Both the position numbers and the translations under genes were made by a program. Under the pieces are notes generated by a model. The model had not been told where the DNA came from, did not search any database, and was given only the letters and a program-made list of their open reading frames with translations. From Owenia fusiformis (lineage: Eukaryota > Annelida > Polychaeta > Sabellida > Oweniidae): DNA of 64,000 nt. Positions 34,579-45,928 of the stretch are shown here, piece by piece; within the stretch, counting starts at the first letter, position 1, and each line of letters begins with the position of its first letter. The stretch is from the NCBI GenBank assembly GCA_903813345.2, contig CAIIXF020000005.1, positions 3,170,356 through 3,234,355 on the forward strand. Reading direction: 5' to 3'.

Positions 34579-35799
34579 TTATTCATTCGATTTGTAAAGT
34601 TGTGGAAATTCAAAAGTCTTAGATTTTGTCAAAACCACGTCTTTGTTTGTACGTATCATAACCTGTTGTAATGTTGCTTTTTTGTGTTTATTATTCTCAT
34701 CTAGACAAATGTTTTGAACAGGTATCAATAGAATACTGATAATAACCAAACAACATCCTAGTATCTCTAATATATTGGCATGTCCACTGTAGCTACTATG
34801 GAAGATGGTATACTGTAAGATTACTCCAAGGACAATAGTGAATGTGAAGAGAATAGAAGCAAGTGATGCTGGTATTAGTTTCATTGTTATTATATATCCA
34901 ATATTGTAGCCAATGCTCCCGACTGTGAAGCCAATGATACATAAGACATCATGGAGGTTTTTTGGTGTCTTGAAGCCTTCAAAGCATATCCCTATGCCAG
35001 TGAGAAATATCCCAACAGCACTCATATTGAAAAACATCTCTGGAGACGATGTGGTTTTCTTAATCAATGTACTAGTACTTATTGTCAATATGCTAACATT
35101 GACTGCATCTATAAACACAATTATGTATCCCTGCCAAATTGGTGGAATACTTTCTGGTACATTGGTAGTACCATTGCTTGAGTTTAGAGTGCTTATACTT
35201 GAGTTTGTAGGACAGATATTGGTAGTGCCAATGGTTGTAGCGCTAGTATTTGTAATGTGGTCATCGATTCCTGAAGCACTTTCTGTCCACAATCGTCGTA
35301 ACAAAACACTAGATTTAACATATTTGAAAATCAGATCAGGTTGAGTCACAGATATGATCCCAGCTATACTGATAATAACTGTAAATAATTTGATAAAGTT
35401 GATCCTTTCCTTGAGAAATATTCGAGCAAGAATAACAACTAGTACCAGTCTGCCTGAATTCATTATGCTGTAGATGCTTCCCATACCAGCCATGGTGCGC
35501 AGTCCAGCCACCAAAAGGAACACTGAGAATGTATACAGTACACTATTTATTAAATTGAAGACACCATTTTGAATCTCCAAATGTGTTATCTTATTTTTTT
35601 CATTTTGTTTCTTAATCAGCCATATTGAAGCAATGAAAAGATGTGGAATCATCCTGAGAAATACCAGTTGAAAGTTCCCAATATCTCTATCACTGAGCTG
35701 CTGTACACATAATCCACCAAATGTTAGAGATGTAGATGACAGTAGTCCTGTTAGAACACCTAGCAATTTCACTCTGTTCTCAGCATCATTGTAAGACAT
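34579..35799 (-). CDS. SLC35G/EamA-like drug/metabolite transporter superfamily protein, second intact copy
   Basis: A 406-residue product with the same length, helix pattern and central Asn/Ser/Thr-rich loop as the gene at 24977-26197, from which it differs at few positions: mostly the N-terminal residues (MSYNDAENRVKLLG), the segment after WLIK, and scattered substitutions. The shared C-terminal block (LLIPVQNICLDENNKHKKA) is identical. Such closeness implies a recent duplication or gene conversion; the two copies are about 8.4 kb apart with the foldback element between them. The ATG at 35799 is taken as the start because an in-frame alternative upstream is absent. It is intronless and antisense within the FANCI intron. 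Substrate is unknown. Confidence 0.9.
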   Translation of the reverse strand: MSYNDAENRVKLLGVLTGLLSSTSLTFGGLCVQQLSDRDIGNFQLVFLRMIPHLFIASIWLIKKQNEKNKITHLEIQNGVFNLINSVLYTFSVFLLVAGLRTMAGMGSIYSIMNSGRLVLVVILARIFLKERINFIKLFTVIISIAGIISVTQPDLIFKYVKSSVLLRRLWTESASGIDDHITNTSATTIGTTNICPTNSSISTLNSSNGTTNVPESIPPIWQGYIIVFIDAVNVSILTISTSTLIKKTTSSPEMFFNMSAVGIFLTGIGICFEGFKTPKNLHDVLCIIGFTVGSIGYNIGYIITMKLIPASLASILFTFTIVLGVILQYTIFHSSYSGHANILEILGCCLVIISILLIPVQNICLDENNKHKKATLQQVMIRTNKDVVLTKSKTFEFPQLYKSNE

Positions 35800-37560
35800 T
35801 ATTATAAGATATTATCCGGCTCTCGAGTCACAGCTGCATCTATTCCATACTAGATTTTTATGCTGACATTTTTTGGTTATCCAATGAATAAATTTTGGTA
35901 GAGATGTAGCGAAGCCAGTCAGTCAGTCTGTCTGTCCGTCTAGGCAGACTCAAATACTAGTGAGCTAATTTGCATTTTGTTTGGTAGAATGGTGTCCATT
36001 GGTAGACATTTTACACATTTTCAATTTTGAATATCAAAATCATTCAATGATTCAATTATAATTGAATGATGTATGAAATTTTGGTAGAGTATATCAACAT
36101 CATTATTGTCTCCATAAAATCACCAAAGTATATCTTAATGATATTCAAACCTGAGGTTATTAAGAGTATATGGAGATTACAAATATTCTGTTGTGCTTCT
36201 GATGTGTGACAATAAGAATACAAAATGGTTGTCCAAATGCAGGAAATGGCACTAATTTTTGAGATTTCATTCAAAATACCATCTTCTATATTCATGGTGT
36301 GTCATGCCTGAGAGGATCTTGAAGATCTTCATGAAACCAATCAAAAGTTTCCAAATATTTGTTTCACCAGCAGTCAAACGAGGTGTATTCAAGATGCCAA
36401 AATACAAAATATTCAAATACATGTATTTATGATTGTAATGTATTTAGATAGAATGATTAGTGGAAATATATTTTATTTTTGGTATTTGCTACACTGTGGA
36501 GCTTCTGCCTCTACCTACTGGGCTGTTTCATGGCCAACAGAAAAAATTTTTTTGTACATTTTATTGTTTATTCAAGGTTGCGATTTTATTTGAATGGGTT
36601 TTGTAATGCATCATGTCCTTCTTTCATAGTCTGCGCAATAAATCTTCATGATATTCAAAAAAATGAATAAAATCGTAGTTTCAGTGCATTTTGGTGCAGT
36701 TCAACCGAATAAAAGCTGTTCTTCATGTTGACTTTTATGCATACCAAGCGTTAAGGTCAATTCTATACACTCGTTGGCCTGGGGAGTAATAAACAATAAT
36801 GTTTGTAAATTTAAAGGCCCCATATAAAGTTAAAACTACTTTGGCTTATCCTGACTAATGTTATCAAAATGGACTAGGTGAAAATGTTCAAGTTAATAAT
36901 GATTTGATTTTGAAAGAATTTTTATTTGAAAAATTGTAAATTCACTTCAAATGAAATTTTAGTTGTCACACACATACATTGTTGAGCAATAATTTAACAC
37001 ATAACAAACATCCTCACCCATTTTATGTTGAAAAGAAAATTGGTTTTAAAATGAATTGATGTTTTTTGGATGAAAAACATAAGTGAAATGCATGAAAAAA
37101 CTCTCCCAATTCATTCGACAAACAACTCCCCCTCATTTTGTGTCAACTGAAGATACCAACTTTTTACTGGTATAGTAATAGGTAATAGTTAAAAGTTATT
37201 TGAAATACCCTTTTCCATAATCACTGTTGTTAAAAAAGAGGAAATACATTTTTGGATGTACATGTATCTTAATTTTTGTCCAAATTTAATGATTTTGGCA
37301 TCAATTGAAGATTGGGCATATCAGATGAGATATTAATAAAGATGTAGGCTCATTTGCATTTGTATTTTGACATAGCTAATTTTGGCCTGTTTTTTGTATC
37401 TATAATTTAATAATGGTATAATGATCATCACAGGATATTCTACTTTAAATTGTACAAAGTATACAAAAAATCTGTTCAAATGGCATACCATATATTTCAT
37501 AATTGAAATAATAAGTATTGTTTATATCAACCCATTCAATTGATTGGATGTCCTATACAT
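35800..37560. other. Intronic AT-rich DNA with a short CTGTCTGTCCGTC-type repeat
   Basis: A tract with gtcagtcagtctgtctgtcc near 35915 recalls the opening of the 2061-3400 repeat. The remainder, to the start of array D, shows no supported gene. Confidence 0.4.
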
Positions 37561-37568
37561 ACTGATAT

Positions 37569-38240
37569 TACATCTTCTCACTGTTTGTTACATGTATGTT
37601 ATTCTATATTTCCAGTGATGAAATGCCAGACAGAAAAGAGAGTCTTGCTCTCCTCCGTAACAGCCCTGACTTCACCCACCATCTTCTCAGTGTATATTAC
37701 ATGTATGTTATTCTATATTTTCAGTGATGAAATGCCAGACAGACAAGAGAGTCTTGCTATCCTTCGTTACAGCCCTGACTTCACCCACCATCTTCTCAGT
37801 GAATATTATATGTATGTTATTCTATATTTTCAGTGATGAAATGCCAGACAGACAAGAGAGTCTTGCTATCCTCCGCAACAGCCCTGACTTCACCCATCAT
37901 CTTCTCAGTGTATATTACATTTATGTTATTCTATATTTTCAGTGATGAAATGCCAGACAGACAAGAGAGTCTTGCTATCCTTCGTTACAGCCCTGACTTC
38001 ACCCACCATCTTCTCAGTGTATATTACATGTATGTTATTCTATATTTCCAGTGATGAAATGCCAGACAGACAAGAGAGTCTTGCTATCCTCCGTAACAGC
38101 CCTGACTTCACCCACCATCTTCTCAGTGTATATTACATGTATGTTATTCTATATTTTCAGTGATGAAATGCCAGACAGACAAGAGAGTCTTGCTATCCTC
38201 CGTAACAGTCCTGACTTCACCCACCATCTTCTCAGTGTAG
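37569..38240 (+). repeat. Tandem array D: 109-bp unit made of a 3' splice site plus a FANCI exon start, 6 acceptors
   Basis: Exon starts recur at exact 109-bp steps: 37616, 37725, 37834, 37943, 38052 and the real one at 38161. Each unit has about 30 intronic bases (tattacatgtatgttattc, tatattttcag) and about 79 exonic bases encoding [19 protein letters not shown] and onward to HHLLSV. A partial seventh copy starts near 37569. Copies differ at only a few sites. 109 is not a multiple of three, so only the last acceptor reads on into FANCI. Confidence 0.95.
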
Positions 38241-41200
38241 GTGTGCAGAAACTACAGCAGATCTCGGATAAAGGGACACCGGATGAAGCAGAGGATGTAA
38301 CGCATAAGAAACTACTGGAGTATGTTACAACATTGGCCAGGTAAGGTGGGAATTATTGTTTGATTATGTCATCAACACAAATGGTGACATATTGTTATAA
38401 TCTCCAACTTTTTTTGTGTCGGTGGTTGGTGTTTGACGCATTATGTTCAGCATCTGTAACAAATGGTAGGTGGTGAAATAACTTGCATTAATTTATCAGG
38501 TTGTAACACTCTGTCATGCTAATACTTTGTCTCATGCTTCAGCCAAGTTATTTCCTGGATTATAATCTTCTGATAGTTAGTCAGATTTAGATAGTTGGAA
38601 AATCTCAGATGTATTTCTTCCAACCTGATTTTCTAGACTTTTTTTTTTTTTTTTTTATTTATTTCATGATAATATAACAATGGAATGTAAAACTAAAGTT
38701 ACCCAAAACATTAATTACATTTTTTCTTTGTAATTTGAAGTACATTTTTCCAGTAGTTTGATGCATTCCCTTATTTCACTTATCTTTTCATTTCAAACTA
38801 TGCCCTTATAAATGTTTCCACATTTTTAAAGGATTCTACTGAAGGAATACACAAATGTAACTGACAATGCAGACTCGCACCTGAATGCACTAAGTAAGCC
38901 TGCTCTGCTGCTCTGTGTGGAGGGACTGTATTACGCAATCAACATTGTAAAAACACGCTTCACAGACAGTCTTCAGACATTCCTCATTAAACTAGGTACA
39001 GTAACCTGTAAATGTATCTGTAAAAATTTTCATGGGGATGCGCATTAGTAGTATGTGATGTTCCAGATGGTACTATTTCTCAAGTAGCAGTTGTGGGAAG
39101 TGAAGGTTTGTTGTCTTGTTATATTTCACAATGTGACCTTGTTACATTTCAGACCCTGTGACTACACCAGATAAGACCAATGTTCTCTCAGATGTAGATA
39201 CTATACATAGGTTCATTAAGAAACTACAAGTAAGTTAACATGTCACCACCAGAAGTGTTAAAGTTTTCATCTTTTTTGTGGATGGCAGTTGGTGTTCGGC
39301 ATTCGTTGTTTGGTGGTCAGCACCTGTAACAAATGGCAGGTGCTGACATTTTGCATGTTAATGCCTTGTCTATGATATTTACTGCATGTAAGCTCAAAGG
39401 CCCATGAAGAGGTGGCATGTTGTTATTGCTTTACCAGGTTGTAACTTGTGATGACTTGTTTTTGTGTTTTTTTTTCAAATGAATATCAAGAAGTAAATAT
39501 ACAATTGTGACTCTTATTGTTAAATGTGGTAAATTTTTCAAGTATGGAATATTTTGTCAACAGTATAATGGCAACTTATGAAATACTGGGTATTTGAATT
39601 TAAAGCAAATGTGTTTCTAGCGCATGGTGATGAGTGTGTTGACCAGTGAAGATAGGCCATCAAAGGAAGCCTCAATGTTACTAGAAACTATAGCAAAGCT
39701 GGGTAAAGCACTACCCTCAGTGAGTCCCCAACATGATCAACTCCTCACTTGGACTAGTAATCTATGCAAGGAGCAAACACCAGGTATGTTGCCATTTCAG
39801 GAAGGTTCTTTTCTTCATAATCATTTTATTGTGTCACCATTAGTCATTTTTGGATGATGTTCAGCAGTCGGTGTTTGGTGGCTGATGGTCAGGAGTCAGT
39901 GTTTGTAGCAAATGGCAGTTGGTGACATTTTGCATGTTAATGCCTTATGAATGTTATGCCTCTATTGATCCATATGTCTGTCAGTTCATCTGTCTGTTCA
40001 TCCAGGCAATAACACAAATAATGTTGGCCTGATATTGTTTATTGTATATTATATGGGATAAGTTACAAAAACTAGTGCAATACTACAAATGGAGATTAGA
40101 ATGCTGCACCTGCAAAATCATGTTTATAAGAGCATAGTTCCATAATTGTGTGATTGTTTCTTGAGAATGTCCCATCTTCATTTAATCCATTATCTAAAAT
40201 ACAGTCCATAACATCTTTATATTTATTCAGCTGGGCTTTCATGCCATCATCAAATGGATCAGTTTCAGTGTCATGTTTGCGTTTGTAATGTTTCCTGTGG
40301 AAATTCCCCTCTGCGTTACAAACAACACAATTGACGACATTATCAGATACATCAATTTTGAAGAATTTAGCCAATTTTCTTAGTTCCCTTTCCAAATTTG
40401 TTTTCATGTCTTCATATTTGATCACAAGAAGGTCTTCTATTGTCCGACCATTCAAAAACAACTGGATATATGTTGCATAGAAATTGTACCAGTAATTAGC
40501 TGCCCATTGTTTTCCATAAAAGAAAAATTCCCATTGTGATTTGTATTTTGTGAAAAGGTTATCAGGAAGATATGTTGCTGCTAAGCTGTCTATTTGTCCA
40601 TGTTCTTGCATATATTCACGTTTGAACTCTGACATCATCGCCTCAAATGGATTCCTTATAATCAGTACTGCCCTTGTGAAGCTTATATTGGATTTTGCTG
40701 GACTTTCATGGGTTTTAATTACTATCACAGAGTTATCCCGTCGCGATTCCCCCATAAAGCCCCCTCTTTTTAGAGCATTAGCATCATATATGCTACCAGT
40801 ATATACACCAGTTAGTTGTTCTATAAGGTGACGAGTCCAGGTATTCCCGCTACCAGGGTAACTGGCGAGGGCTGTCAGAGGCTGGAACCAACCAAACTCC
40901 ACCTTCCTGCATACATTACTAAACCTGAATTCCCCAGTGGTTAGGTTATAGCACTTCATTGTGTCTTGTGGTACTGTGAAGGCCTCTACCTTTTTCATCA
41001 ATAGAGCCGTTTCGTATAAATTTGACCTTTCTTCATTGTTGATTTCATCCAGTTCGTCAAACAGCTTCTTTCCAGCGATACTTGGATTACGATCCAAAAT
41101 GTTCTGTATCCCGATTTTTTTGTTTAACACATAATTGTTATATTGAGATTTTGCCATGCCATATTTTGGAAGAGGCGTGGACGGGTTCTTAACTTCATGT

Positions 41201-44200
41201 TCATTAGAACTTGTGTCCATAGTACTTTCGAGGTTGAAGAAGAATTTCAAGTCACCCAGGAAAGTGACAGTTGTTACCAGGCAACATAACCAAATAATCA
41301 ATAAACATAAATTACACTTCATATAGCATCTTACAAACATGTTTATATTTATCAAATCTAGAAATCATCCGTCTACATATGGTCTCATCACTTCTATACT
41401 CTGTCTTAGAATTTCAGAATCATTTTGACAGGTTTACAGTGTTCCTCTTTTTAATTGTACATTTACTTTGTATGATCCTTGCCTTCGATTCACTTGGGCT
41501 TGATTCATTTACCTAATGGTAATGTTGAAGATACAAATAAAGGGTTATTGTTAATGTTCTCGGAGTAGCTGTTGTGTTACCATACCTGGGGACACTATTA
41601 AGATAATAAATTGTTATGGCTGCTTTAACAGAAAAACTGGACGCATATAAAACAGGAATTAACGACAAGGGGTTGTTTTTACTGACCTATTGATTTTATG
41701 TCACCACCACAATGTTGAAATATTGTTATAATAGTCTTCAACTTTTTGGGGGGTGTCTGTAACAAATGGCAGGTGGTGACATTTGGAATGTGAATTGCAG
41801 TTGTTAAAATCATGGTTTCCTATAAATTTGCCACTTGATTTCATTTATCTGCCTGGAGCACATTAAAACATCATTGCTTTCCACTGGTTACCAATTATTC
41901 ACCCTTTTTATATCCGACATTGTGAACAATTTGTTACTTGTAGATGACAATGGTTTAATCAAGGTGCTAGTCAGTCTGTTGATTCAGTTGACATCCAGAC
42001 ACAAATGTTGCCTGTCTTTACTACGAGACATTGGACGAGATCTTCATAGCCTGCTAGGGGATATTGATCAGGTAAACATAGAGAGAAAAATGTGTAAAGT
42101 GGAACACCTAGAAATGGAACACCTCTGATAATGGAACACTTTTCAGAGTCCAACTGACTTAATGTTAAATAAACATCTATAAGTAAAACACCTCTCAAGT
42201 GGCACACTTTTAAAGGTACCAAAGGTGTTCCACTTAGACATGTTTTACTGTATTCTATTTCTGTAAACTTTTGAATTATTTGAATATTATTTTACTTAAC
42301 TTCAGATTTAACTACCTATTTATGTATATAATGTCGACATTATTATATTTATATTAGATCACAGATACCATAAGCTATGGCAGAATATTTCTATAAGTCC
42401 ACCCATAAATGTCATAATACACATAACAGAACAAATCACTGATATGTCTGAGCTGAACATTTTAGGAGATAGAGCTGGAAGTAAGTGGTCATTATCGTGT
42501 TGTAACTGCCAAGAGTTGCACCACTGTATTCCCACTTGTGCTACTCTCCCTAGACAAACAGCTGGATAACACTGAATGGGCAGTCAACCGAATCAAGGCA
42601 GAGGCTTCGGCTTTAGAGTCACAAAATCAAGGTAAATTACACATTTAGGTTGTTCTGTGCCTTTGTTGGTCATCTTAATTCCACTGTTTACGTTAACACG
42701 ATTTTTATGTCACCACCAATTTTTATGAACTGTGTTGGGGTCTGTAACAAATGGCAGGTGGTGACATTTTTCATGTTAATGCCTTGTTCATTGTTTATTG
42801 TCCATCCAGTTATAATTAATGTTTTAATTTGTAACCTTCTAATCCAAGATAAATTACTTGTGTGAACTGTAAATTGTCTCAAAACTTTATAAGTTGCAGA
42901 TTTGCTATTTATTATAAAATATTGTTGGCCAATGAATGATGTTCTCTGGAGCACTCTATGTAGAGAGATTGAGATTGATTGAAGCTTTTATTTTGTAGAC
43001 ACAGACTTGACACAATTAGAAACATCACGTGAGACTGCGGAGAAGCAAATATGTGTGCGCCTTGGTCTAGTGATCAATGTAATACATGAACTTATCCAGA
43101 GTGCAGTGCCTCCAGGACACATTACAGACCATCTTCTAAAGTGTATCACCAAGCTGTACAATACGATAACACTGCTTGTAAAATATGTGAGTATATAGAG
43201 TATCACCAAGTTTTATGATGCAAATACACTGTTGTAAATTTTTGAGTATGTCACCAAGTTGCATGATCGCACTGTTTGTAAAATATTTGATATACACAAA
43301 GTTGTATGGTGTGTAAAGCACCAAGTTCTATGATCCAACTATCTGTAGGTCTATTCCACCAGAAAGTCTAAATTCATGATCCCATTGCTGTTTCAGTATA
43401 TAGGACTATTCCACCAAAAAGTCTAATTTCATAATTTTATTGTTGTTTCAGTATATAAGTCTCTACCACCAGAAAGTTGGTCACATGCCTGGCAAGTTTG
43501 AGAGGTTGGTGAAATGCTCTGGTACATTGCTTACACAGTATGTCTACTCGGTGATCATATATCTACAGGTATTTATAAGATTAAATTATTATCTTTCATA
43601 GCGTTCTATTATATTATATTTAATACAAGTATCTATGATATCTCCATTGAAACCTGTAAAGTGGAACACCTCTAGAAGTGGAACACCTCTTAGTGGAACA
43701 CTTTTCAGAATTCAAAGACCAAATGACTTAATGGTGATGAACCTCTATAAGTGAAACACCTCCCAAGTGGAACACATTTTAAAGATACCAAAGGTGATCC
43801 ACTTAGACGGGTTTTACTGTGTATTATTTTATGACAAATTATTGACTTCATTATTGTAGCAAAGACAACCTGAGCCCATGCAGCAGACAGGAGCTGTGAA
43901 AAAACTTGAGAAGAAATCTGCCAATGGACAAGGGGTCAAAGGAAAGGTATACTCTCTAGTTTGCATTATCATAAAGAGATAAGACACATAAATAAGATAT
44001 AATGTAATGTATTATTATCCATGAAGTGACATTATGACTCAGAAAGGCAAACATCCGATTAGCAGTATTCATTCACTTATTTAACATATTATGTTGTAGA
44101 TTATAATTGTTTGCAGTTCATATATAAATGTATTTCAACTATTTTAACTAACTAGAAGTAAATAAATATAAACAATACAAAAAATGAAGTTGTGACATTT

Positions 44201-45928
44201 TCCGTAGTTAACATATGTATCATATGATTCTAACTGCACCACAATGTTGTTTCAGAATAAAGTTCTGAAAGAATCCCGCCTGATCCCCAATGTCATATTT
44301 AGTATAGAACAATATGAACGCTTCCTCATTCAGCTTTCCAACAAGTCCAAGGTAAGATAACAGCTTATCATGTAATGTGTAGTCTTTAATACCAGAACAG
44401 AATTATGTTCAAAATTAATGAAAACAAAGTTTAAAAAATTCTAAAAATTCCACAATTCATCATATCCTAGAAATTACATTTACCTGACTGCTAAGGGATC
44501 CTGTAATGAATTAAATGATAGAATATAAACAATTATTAAATCACTATCTAGCTAGCAACAGTATGATTGGTCAAAACCGGGTCACATGTCGTGGGATATC
44601 TGGCGATATTCAATGGCAATGCTAATCAGATAAGACAACCGTGAGATATCTAGCGATATCCCACGCTCCCGGGAATTTTCAAAGAATTTGTTTTCGTTCA
44701 GTTTAAATAATTTAGTTCAGTGTATGTCAAAATGGCAGACGAACCGAGTAGAATATATGTATTTCAATGTTAACCTATGACTTAATAATATTAGGGATGT
44801 TTAGCTAGACAGTGATATAATAAAACAAATATTTCACTCTATTTTCGGTGAATACCTGTAGCACTTTCACAAGGTGATATTCCACTTGCCCTTCGGGCTT
44901 CGTGGAATATCACTTGTGAAAGATGTACAGGTATTCACCTCAATAGAGTGAAATATTTGTTCAGTATATAAATATTGCAATCATCTACAGATGATGACAT
45001 TTTGTCATGTTTATGCCTATAAACAAGTTAAAGGGGTTAAATGATGCAAGTTATGCTTTACTTGTAACATACTCTATTGTTTTATGGTTTAATGATACTT
45101 AGAATTGATATGCATGTTTTTCAGATTAATTTAATGGAAAATATTAAAGTGAGTACATCCCGTGATTTCCGTATCAACACTGCCAGCCTTCAGATGGCTC
45201 TGTCTAATCAGTCAGATTCTGATGACAGTGAAGGAAGCGGTGATGAAAATGATGAAGTAAGTCTATGATGACGCAAAAACAAATTTTCAAATTACTGTAA
45301 TTTAATCCTTCTTTTTAAAACTGATTGGAATTTAGGCAAAGTACATTTTTGTTTCTGGCCCTCAAGAGAAACATTTCCAGGCCATTTTTCCCATACTTGA
45401 ACATATTTTAGGTTCATGAACAGCTTTGGCAAATTTTAACAATGGGCAATATCCATTGTCCCAGCCTTGCACTCCCATCTACTAAGCATTTTCAGAAACC
45501 TCAGGAAATTTTTCTATAATTGGAAGTTTTATGTTCATTAAAGAATATAAATACTGTATATGTTCCTTTATTCAATATGATATTCATGTACCTGAGACCC
45601 CCAAGAAGATATAAATGGAATCCTGTAAAGTGGAACACCTCTAGAAGAGGAACACCCCTGTAAGTGGAACACTTTTCAGAGTCCCAAGAACAACTGACTC
45701 AATGAACCTCTACAAGTGGAACACCTCACCTTGAAACACTTTTTTTAAAGGTACCCAAGGTGTTCCACATGGACAGGTTTTACTGTATATCAGAATGTCC
45801 TTAATCTACATAGTATCATCTGTACATGTTTGATATATACAAATGTTTTAATCTTATTTCAGGAAAATGAGAAAGACCAACATCCCCCACCAAGCAAGAA
45901 ACAAAAACTAAAAATGGCCAAAAAGTAG
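38161..45928 (+). CDS. FANCI: Fanconi anaemia group I protein, last 12 exons to the stop
   Basis: Continues the gene from the exon ending 18359; the junction reads [14 protein letters not shown], as in human LFRDSIQSHQESL. Exons: 38161-38340, 38832-38995, 39153-39229, 39621-39783, 41944-42071, 42466-42631, 42999-43186, 43452-43568, 43860-43946, 44256-44351, 45125-45256, 45863-45928 (stop TAG). Matches to human FANCI include [71 protein letters not shown] and STSRDFRI. An acidic [14 protein letters not shown] stretch and a basic C-terminal [10 protein letters not shown] follow, like the acidic run and nuclear-localisation tail of the human protein. The 24 exons sum to 3235 bases, about 1078 codons, close to the human length from residue 257 on. 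Candidate AATAAA signals are at 46278, 46499 and 46565. Confidence 0.96.
38380..38540. repeat. Dispersed 'gtcaccacc...ggtggtgac' intronic repeat (several copies)
   Basis: A short repeat with ends close to TGTCACCACC and GGTGGTGACATTTTGCATG and a core 'gtctgtaacaaatggcaggt' appears, more or less complete, near 38365-38540, 39238-39370, 39830-39955, 41698-41800, 42705-42790 and 46850-47030. Inverted ends suggest a MITE-like family that has settled repeatedly in the 3' FANCI introns. Confidence 0.65.
40096..41355 (-). CDS. WSCD-type Golgi sulfotransferase, intronless, nested in a FANCI intron
   Basis: A 419-residue type II membrane protein: a short N terminus, one membrane anchor at about residues 13-34 ([20 protein letters not shown]), a stem, then a sulfotransferase domain. 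The 5'-phosphosulfate loop is SYPGSGNTW (165-173) and the 3'-phosphate block is [17 protein letters not shown] (about 228-244), both closely resembling WSCD1/WSCD2 (ASFPGAGNTWARHLIE, LLIRNPYRSLVAEF). Later WSCD-like blocks are [20 protein letters not shown] and AEGNFHRK. The WSC domains of vertebrate WSCD proteins are absent; the stem is short. The family uses PAPS in the Golgi lumen, and vertebrate members have been assigned to sialic-acid sulfation; the acceptor here is unknown. It lies antisense between FANCI exons 39783 and 41944. Met1, Met6 or Met12 could start. Confidence 0.9.
   Translation of the reverse strand: MININMFVRCYMKCNLCLLIIWLCCLVTTVTFLGDLKFFFNLESTMDTSSNEHEVKNPSTPLPKYGMAKSQYNNYVLNKKIGIQNILDRNPSIAGKKLFDELDEINNEERSNLYETALLMKKVEAFTVPQDTMKCYNLTTGEFRFSNVCRKVEFGWFQPLTALASYPGSGNTWTRHLIEQLTGVYTGSIYDANALKRGGFMGESRRDNSVIVIKTHESPAKSNISFTRAVLIIRNPFEAMMSEFKREYMQEHGQIDSLAATYLPDNLFTKYKSQWEFFFYGKQWAANYWYNFYATYIQLFLNGRTIEDLLVIKYEDMKTNLERELRKLAKFFKIDVSDNVVNCVVCNAEGNFHRKHYKRKHDTETDPFDDGMKAQLNKYKDVMDCILDNGLNEDGTFSRNNHTIMELCSYKHDFAGAAF
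42090..42250. repeat. Dispersed 'aagtggaacacct' repeat, copy 1 of 3
   Basis: A ~160-bp sequence with outer inverted motifs (gtaaagtggaacacct and aggtgttccacttagac) and internal 'caactgacttaatg'. Further copies lie at about 43650-43820 and 45615-45790, all in 3' FANCI introns. It is a MITE-like family. Confidence 0.75.
43142..43345 (+). repeat. Decayed array E: FANCI exon end plus 5' splice site, ~3 degenerate copies
   Basis: The end of the exon finishing at 43186 (gtatcaccaagctgtac...cactgcttgtaaaatat, then gtgagtatat) recurs in the intron as 'gagtatcaccaagttttatg', 'gtatgtcaccaagttgcatg' and 'caccaagttctatgatccaac', each followed by ctgtttgtaaa-like sequence. Units are about 50-55 bp and strongly diverged. 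Confidence 0.8.
43346..43481 (+). repeat. Decayed array F: 3' splice site plus FANCI exon start, ~2 extra copies
   Basis: The real junction (ttgttgtttcag / tatataagtctctaccacca gaaagt at 43452) is preceded by 'ttgctgtttcagtatatagg ...ttccaccaaaaagtctaa' and, further left, 'ctgtaggtctattccaccag aaagtctaa'. The unit is about 57 bp. Confidence 0.8.
43650..43820. repeat. Dispersed 'aagtggaacacct' repeat, copy 2 of 3
   Basis: Same family and end motifs as at 42090; it ends in 'ccacttagacgggttttact'. Confidence 0.75.
44825..44960. repeat. Long hairpin in a FANCI intron
   Basis: Arms of about 60 bp (acaaatatttcactctatt... and its complement ending 44960) flank a short loop (ttgcccttcgggcttcg). There are few mismatches. 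A related-looking segment with 'gggatatctggcgatat' and 'gagatatctagcgatatccc' lies just upstream at 44594-44668. It is probably a foldback repeat. Confidence 0.75.
45615..45790. repeat. Dispersed 'aagtggaacacct' repeat, copy 3 of 3
   Basis: Same family as at 42090, in the last FANCI intron, ending 'ccacatggacaggttttact'. Confidence 0.75.
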
